Below, piece by piece: positions 7,349 through 10,342 of a DNA stretch of 10,342 bases (the stretch's first letter is position 1; each line of letters starts with the position of its first letter). Source of the DNA: Flavobacterium sp. (lineage in GTDB: Bacteria; Bacteroidota; Bacteroidia; Flavobacteriales; Flavobacteriaceae). The notes under the pieces were generated by a model, which did no database searches, was not told the origin of the DNA, and was given only the letters and a program-made list of their open reading frames with translations. A program made the position numbers and the translations under genes. The stretch covers positions 1 to 10,342 of the forward strand of contig SEBM01000097.1 of the NCBI GenBank assembly GCA_004296145.1. The letters are read 5' to 3'.

Positions 7349-7356
7349 TAATTTTG
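7349..7356 (+). promoter_or_regulatory. probable -7 promoter element of the 64-aa gene
   Basis: TAATTTTG matches TAnnTTTG exactly and ends 25 bases before the ATG at 7382, the same distance as for the VOC gene. No clear TTG -33 element is seen. The remainder of 7240-7381 is AT-rich without a recognisable gene or a T-tailed hairpin terminator, so some read-through from the VOC gene is possible. Confidence 0.45.
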
Positions 7357-7381
7357 AAATAAATCATTAAAACTTACAGTT

Positions 7382-7576
7382 ATGAAAACAAATAACCAAA
7401 ATCCGAACAACAACGAAAAGAGAGGTTCTGATAATCGTAGTGACATGAGAAAACATCAATATAAAGATCATGATGAAATTTTGACAAACGATCAAAATTA
7501 TGATAATGATACTCACAAATTTAAAGGCGAAGAACCTGATTTTGATGATCAATTGAACAATGAAGAAAAACAATAA
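7382..7576 (+). CDS. small, highly polar, Asn/Asp-rich protein of unknown function
   Basis: The 64-aa product has 12 Asn and 10 Asp (about a third of the residues), many Lys and Glu, and no Ala, Val, Cys or Trp. It has no hydrophobic segment, signal peptide or recognisable domain, and is predicted by composition to be disordered and cytosolic. Support for it being a gene: an ATG start, an exact TAnnTTTG element 25 bases upstream, and a strong terminator beginning in its stop codon. A frame on the other strand (7606-7367) reads as Ile/Phe-rich, but this is what the complement of Asn/Asp/Lys codons yields. The function is not known; a stress or hydration-type small protein is only a guess from composition. 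Confidence 0.65.
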   Translation: MKTNNQNPNNNEKRGSDNRSDMRKHQYKDHDEILTNDQNYDNDTHKFKGEEPDFDDQLNNEEKQ

Positions 7577-7614
7577 AAAAAAATGCCGGTTAAAACTAAC
7601 CGGCATTTTTTTTT
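7575..7614. terminator. bidirectional rho-independent terminator
   Basis: A perfect 18-bp stem pairs 7575-7592 with 7597-7614 around an AAAC loop. It consists of a GC-rich core ATGCCGGTTA/TAACCGGCAT flanked by nine A and nine T, so each strand has a T tail. It starts within the stop codon of the 64-aa gene and overlaps the stop codon (7615-7613) of the kinase gene, serving both convergent units. Confidence 0.93.
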
Positions 7615-8938
7615 ACTCAATCAGGCAAATTACAAAAGTCGTTTTGCCGTCCTGATTTCTAAAATCGAGATATCCGCCGTGCGCTTCAATAATACTTTTA
7701 GAAAGCGTCAGTCCGATTCCGGCGCCTTCTTTTCTTGTGGTAAAAAACGGAAGGAATATTTTGTTTTCTATTTCTTTATCGATTCCGTTTCCGGTGTCGG
7801 TGATTTTTATAAAAATTCTGTTTTCTTTGATTTCGGCTGCAATAATAATTTGTTTTTCAGCAACATCTTCCAGCGCATGCAAACTGTTTGTGAGCATATT
7901 AATCAAAGCCTGCTCAATCTGCTGATGATCTACCAGCAGCCAATGATCAAACGAAATCGTATTTACAACTTCAATATTTTTGTTTTTGAATAACGGATTC
8001 ATAACCTGAAAACAATTATCAATCAGTCTGTGCAATTCAATTTTTTCTTTTTTTGGAGACGGCAGCATCGCCAGTTTTCTGTAGCCTTCTACAAATTTCT
8101 GTAAAAGATCACTTCGTCTTAACATCGTGCCGACGCCACTTTTTATATCTTCAAGATCTTCAGATGAAATAGAATCCTGCTCAACTAATTCCTGCAGATT
8201 TTGCGAAATAGAACGAATTGGTGTTATCGAATTCAAAAGTTCATGCGAAATCACTTTCATCAGATTGACCCAGGCTTCTTTTTCTTTTTTCTCCACTACA
8301 TTCTGAATAGAATCCAGTAAAACAATAAAATAATCCAGTTCATAAATTTCGGTTCTCGAAGTCTGCATGACAAATGTCTGGCTGTTTTGCTCGTTAACGC
8401 GAATTTCTAATGACGTTTTTATTTCCTGAAAATCCTGTTCTTCAATTACTTCACACAAAGACGGAAGTTGATTTTTTAATAATTTCCATTTTGAAACTTT
8501 AGGAACATTAAAATGTTTTGAGAAATAATCATTCATCAGGAAAACATTCCATTCACTGTCTTCTTTTTTTAAAATGATAATTCCGGTTTCGATATTATTT
8601 AGAATCGAAGTATAAATAATATCTCTGGAAACCTGTTCGTTCTGTTTGCTTTTTAAAATATCATACAATTTAAAAAGATCATTTTCATTGGTTTTATATC
8701 TTGAAAAATCTGAAGTAAAATCATTTTGTATTATCGAAGAAATGGTTTTATCATACAATAAAATGACATTTTTTATATACAGATAAAGTTCAATAATCAG
8801 GAAAGTCACAATCAGAAAACCAAAAACAGGCGCAAACACAAATTTGATTTTATGCAGGTAAATAGAAAATTCAATTCCTGCCAGAATCAAAAGTAATCGC
8901 AGGAAAAGAAGTTGGTATGTTTTTAACGATTTAAGCAT
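7613..8938 (-). CDS. membrane-bound sensor histidine kinase, NtrB/NtrY-like
   Basis: The 441-aa protein has two N-terminal membrane helices (about 9-28 and 34-56) with almost no periplasmic loop, so it likely senses a signal within the membrane or cytoplasm. A PAS-like region spans about 107-215. The kinase core follows: H-box ISHELLNSITPI with phospho-acceptor H232, N-box N347-x3-N351, G1 box DTGNGI (381-386), F-box FLPFFTTR (395-402), and G2 box GAGIGL (405-410). All expected catalytic residues are present. It should phosphorylate the response regulator encoded directly upstream; the stop codon of that gene and this ATG are 1 nt apart, indicating coupled translation. The stop codon lies in the shared terminator. 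No signal can be named. Confidence 0.93.
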   Translation of the reverse strand: MLKSLKTYQLLFLRLLLILAGIEFSIYLHKIKFVFAPVFGFLIVTFLIIELYLYIKNVILLYDKTISSIIQNDFTSDFSRYKTNENDLFKLYDILKSKQNEQVSRDIIYTSILNNIETGIIILKKEDSEWNVFLMNDYFSKHFNVPKVSKWKLLKNQLPSLCEVIEEQDFQEIKTSLEIRVNEQNSQTFVMQTSRTEIYELDYFIVLLDSIQNVVEKKEKEAWVNLMKVISHELLNSITPIRSISQNLQELVEQDSISSEDLEDIKSGVGTMLRRSDLLQKFVEGYRKLAMLPSPKKEKIELHRLIDNCFQVMNPLFKNKNIEVVNTISFDHWLLVDHQQIEQALINMLTNSLHALEDVAEKQIIIAAEIKENRIFIKITDTGNGIDKEIENKIFLPFFTTRKEGAGIGLTLSKSIIEAHGGYLDFRNQDGKTTFVICLIE

Positions 8939-8939
8939 A

Positions 8940-10289
8940 TTAATTGGTGCTGATATTATATTTTTCTAAACGGCGATACAAAGAACCTCTTGATAATCCG
9001 AGTTCTTCGGCAGTTTTGCTGATGTTGTTATTGTGTTTTAATAAAGCTCTTTCTACCGTTGCTTTTTCAACTGAAGAAAGCTGAATATCATCTGCAGTGT
9101 CTTCATATTCCGTAATATGTTCTAAATCCAAATCAGAAACCGTGATGATATTATTTTCACAGAGAATAACAGCACGTTCAATTTTATTTTCCATTTCGCG
9201 AATGTTTCCGTTCCAGGCGTGTTTTTCAATTTGCTCCAGTACTTTTTTATCAAAAGTAATTTCGTCCCTTCCGTATTTCTCAATCATTTTGTCCAAAAGA
9301 TATTCTGCGAGCGGAATTTTATCTTCATTTCTTTCGCGCAGCGGCGGCAGGACAATTTCCATTGTATTGATACGGTAATATAAATCTTCCCTGAAATTTT
9401 TATCGGTCACTTCAAGTTTCAGATTCAAATTGGTTGCCGTAATAATACGCACATTCAATGGTCTGGGTTTAGATTCACCCAGTCTCGTAACCGTTTTACT
9501 CTGAATAACCTGCAACAATTTAGATTGCAAATGCAGCGGGACATTTCCTATTTCGTCCAAAAAAATGGTTCCGTTTTGCGCCATTTCAAAACGTCCGGGC
9601 GTATCGGTTTTAGCGTCTGTAAAAGCACCTTTTGCGTAACCAAACAATTCGCTTTCAAAAATATTCGCATTTAGCGAACCTAAATCAACAGCAATAAAAG
9701 GTTGGTTTTTTCTTTCTGAATTGTTGTAAATATGATGCGCCAGAACAAATTTTCCTGTACCGTTCTCTCCCAAAATCAAAACATTAGCATCGGTTTTGGC
9801 TACTTTATCGGCCAGAGAATATGCTTTTTTTACAATTTCAGAATTTCCGGTAAAAAACGTTTGCTCTGCTTCTATATCTTTTGATTTTCTTTTTTCCTTA
9901 CGGCTTTTATCAACGGCTTGTTTTACAGATTCGAGCAGTTTTTTATTTTCCCATGGTTTTAAAATATAATCAAAAGCACCATTTTTTAAACCTTCAACTG
10001 CCGTTTCTACTTTACCGAAAGCAGTCATTAAAATCACAACCGTTTTTGGCGAAAGCGTTTTTATTTCTTTCAATAAATACAAACCTTCTTTTCCGTCTTC
10101 AAAACCAATTCTGTAATTCATATCGAGCAAAACAACATCAATGTCATTTTTTGCCAGTAAATCGACGATATTTTTTGGATTATTTAGCGTGTAAATCGTT
10201 TCAAAATACTTTTTGAGATACAATTTCGACGCAAAAAGGATGTCTTCCTGATCGTCTATGATTAATATTGATGCGTTTGTCTTTTTCAT
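8940..10289 (-). CDS. NtrC-family sigma-54-dependent response regulator
   Basis: The 449-aa protein has three domains. The receiver domain (about 7-125) has the acidic pair D12-D13, phospho-acceptor D56, T89 and K111. The AAA+ domain (about 146-375) has Walker A GENGTGK (174-180), the sigma-54 contact loop GAFTDA (221-226, a common variant of GAFTGA) and Walker B FLDEIG with D245-E246. The C-terminal Fis-type helix-turn-helix (about 405-445) contains KTAEELGLSRGSLYRRL. When phosphorylated by the partner kinase it should activate sigma-54 promoters by ATP hydrolysis. The ATG at 10289 gives a typical receiver start. Paired palindromes 14-40 bases upstream may be its own binding sites, suggesting autoregulation. 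Other target genes are not in the window; no -24/-12 promoter was recognised here. Confidence 0.94.
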   Translation of the reverse strand: MKKTNASILIIDDQEDILFASKLYLKKYFETIYTLNNPKNIVDLLAKNDIDVVLLDMNYRIGFEDGKEGLYLLKEIKTLSPKTVVILMTAFGKVETAVEGLKNGAFDYILKPWENKKLLESVKQAVDKSRKEKRKSKDIEAEQTFFTGNSEIVKKAYSLADKVAKTDANVLILGENGTGKFVLAHHIYNNSERKNQPFIAVDLGSLNANIFESELFGYAKGAFTDAKTDTPGRFEMAQNGTIFLDEIGNVPLHLQSKLLQVIQSKTVTRLGESKPRPLNVRIITATNLNLKLEVTDKNFREDLYYRINTMEIVLPPLRERNEDKIPLAEYLLDKMIEKYGRDEITFDKKVLEQIEKHAWNGNIREMENKIERAVILCENNIITVSDLDLEHITEYEDTADDIQLSSVEKATVERALLKHNNNISKTAEELGLSRGSLYRRLEKYNISTN

Positions 10290-10302
10290 TTTTGTTCGGT
10301 TT

Positions 10303-10329
10303 TGGACGAAAGGTGTCCAATTATGGACA
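10303..10329. promoter_or_regulatory. tandem TGTCCA/TGGACA palindromes upstream of the response regulator gene
   Basis: TGTCCAATTATGGACA (10314-10329) is a perfect 6-bp inverted repeat with a 4-bp spacer. A third half-site TGGAC (10303-10307) makes a second inverted repeat, TGGAC...GTCCA (10315-10319), sharing the middle half-site. Fis-domain regulators bind such dyads, so this may be an autoregulatory or divergent upstream activating site. The window ends 13 bases later, so the full site and any divergent gene are not seen. Confidence 0.55.
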
Positions 10330-10342
10330 GTCTGGCTTTTTC

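Noticed and set aside
7367..7606. 79-aa hydrophobic frame on the - strand, resembling a small membrane protein
   Set aside because: It is the antisense of the polar 64-aa gene, starts inside the terminator stem, and its Ile/Phe richness is what the complement of Asn/Asp/Lys codons gives.
7583..7993. 136-aa + strand frame
   Set aside because: It starts inside the terminator and lies opposite the C-terminal kinase motifs, which are clearly coding on the - strand.
9881..10216. 111-aa + strand frame opposite the receiver domain
   Set aside because: The - strand encodes an intact receiver with all phosphorylation residues.
8940..10289. GAFTDA loop as a sign that the regulator cannot contact sigma-54
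   Set aside because: The second Gly to Asp change is common among NtrC-family activators, and the rest of the AAA+ domain is intact.

Overview
The window looks like chromosomal DNA of a Flavobacterium-type member of the Bacteroidota. It is AT-rich, has few strong Shine-Dalgarno sites, and carries several TAnnTTTG-type -7 promoter elements. It also has a MITE-like intergenic repeat of a kind I associate with flavobacterial genomes. No tRNA, rRNA, CRISPR array, transposase or phage gene was found.

Layout, left to right. (1) 160-915 (+) encodes an exported PAP2-type lipid phosphatase with an unusual TTG start. (2) 2433-922 (-) encodes a cytoplasmic beta-propeller glycoside hydrolase resembling GH32/clan J. 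(3) 2467-2616 is a 150-bp inverted-repeat element between genes 2 and 4. (4) 4813-2633 (-) encodes a two-domain sucrose-phosphate synthase-type enzyme, a GT4 glycosyltransferase fused to a HAD phosphatase. (5) 4814-5124 is non-coding, with a possible promoter/operator for gene 4. (6) 6633-5125 (-) encodes an SF2 DEAH-box helicase. (7) 6829-7239 (+) encodes a small VOC-fold protein, preceded by a TGACAA/TTGTCA palindrome. (8) 7382-7576 (+) encodes a very polar 64-aa protein of unknown function. (9) 7575-7614 is an 18-bp perfect bidirectional terminator. (10) 8938-7613 and 10289-8940 (both -) encode a histidine kinase and an NtrC-type response regulator separated by 1 nt. The regulator is preceded by TGTCCA/TGGACA palindromes.

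Functionally, the clearest modules are two. The first is the pair 4813-922, probably one transcription unit: an enzyme that should make a phosphorylated non-reducing fructoside (sucrose-6-phosphate or a related sugar) and dephosphorylate it within one chain, plus a cytosolic hydrolase that may act on such fructosides. Together they could be a synthesis/turnover pair for a compatible solute. The second is the two-component system at 10289-7613, whose regulator probably acts with sigma-54 and may bind the palindromes just upstream of its own gene. The helicase, VOC protein and small polar protein appear to be independent units.

I do not see clear evidence of a wholly new system. The most useful leads are the synthase/hydrolase pair, the tandem palindromes before the response regulator, the inverted-repeat element, and the small disordered protein. 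All assignments come from reading motifs by eye; no database search was run.
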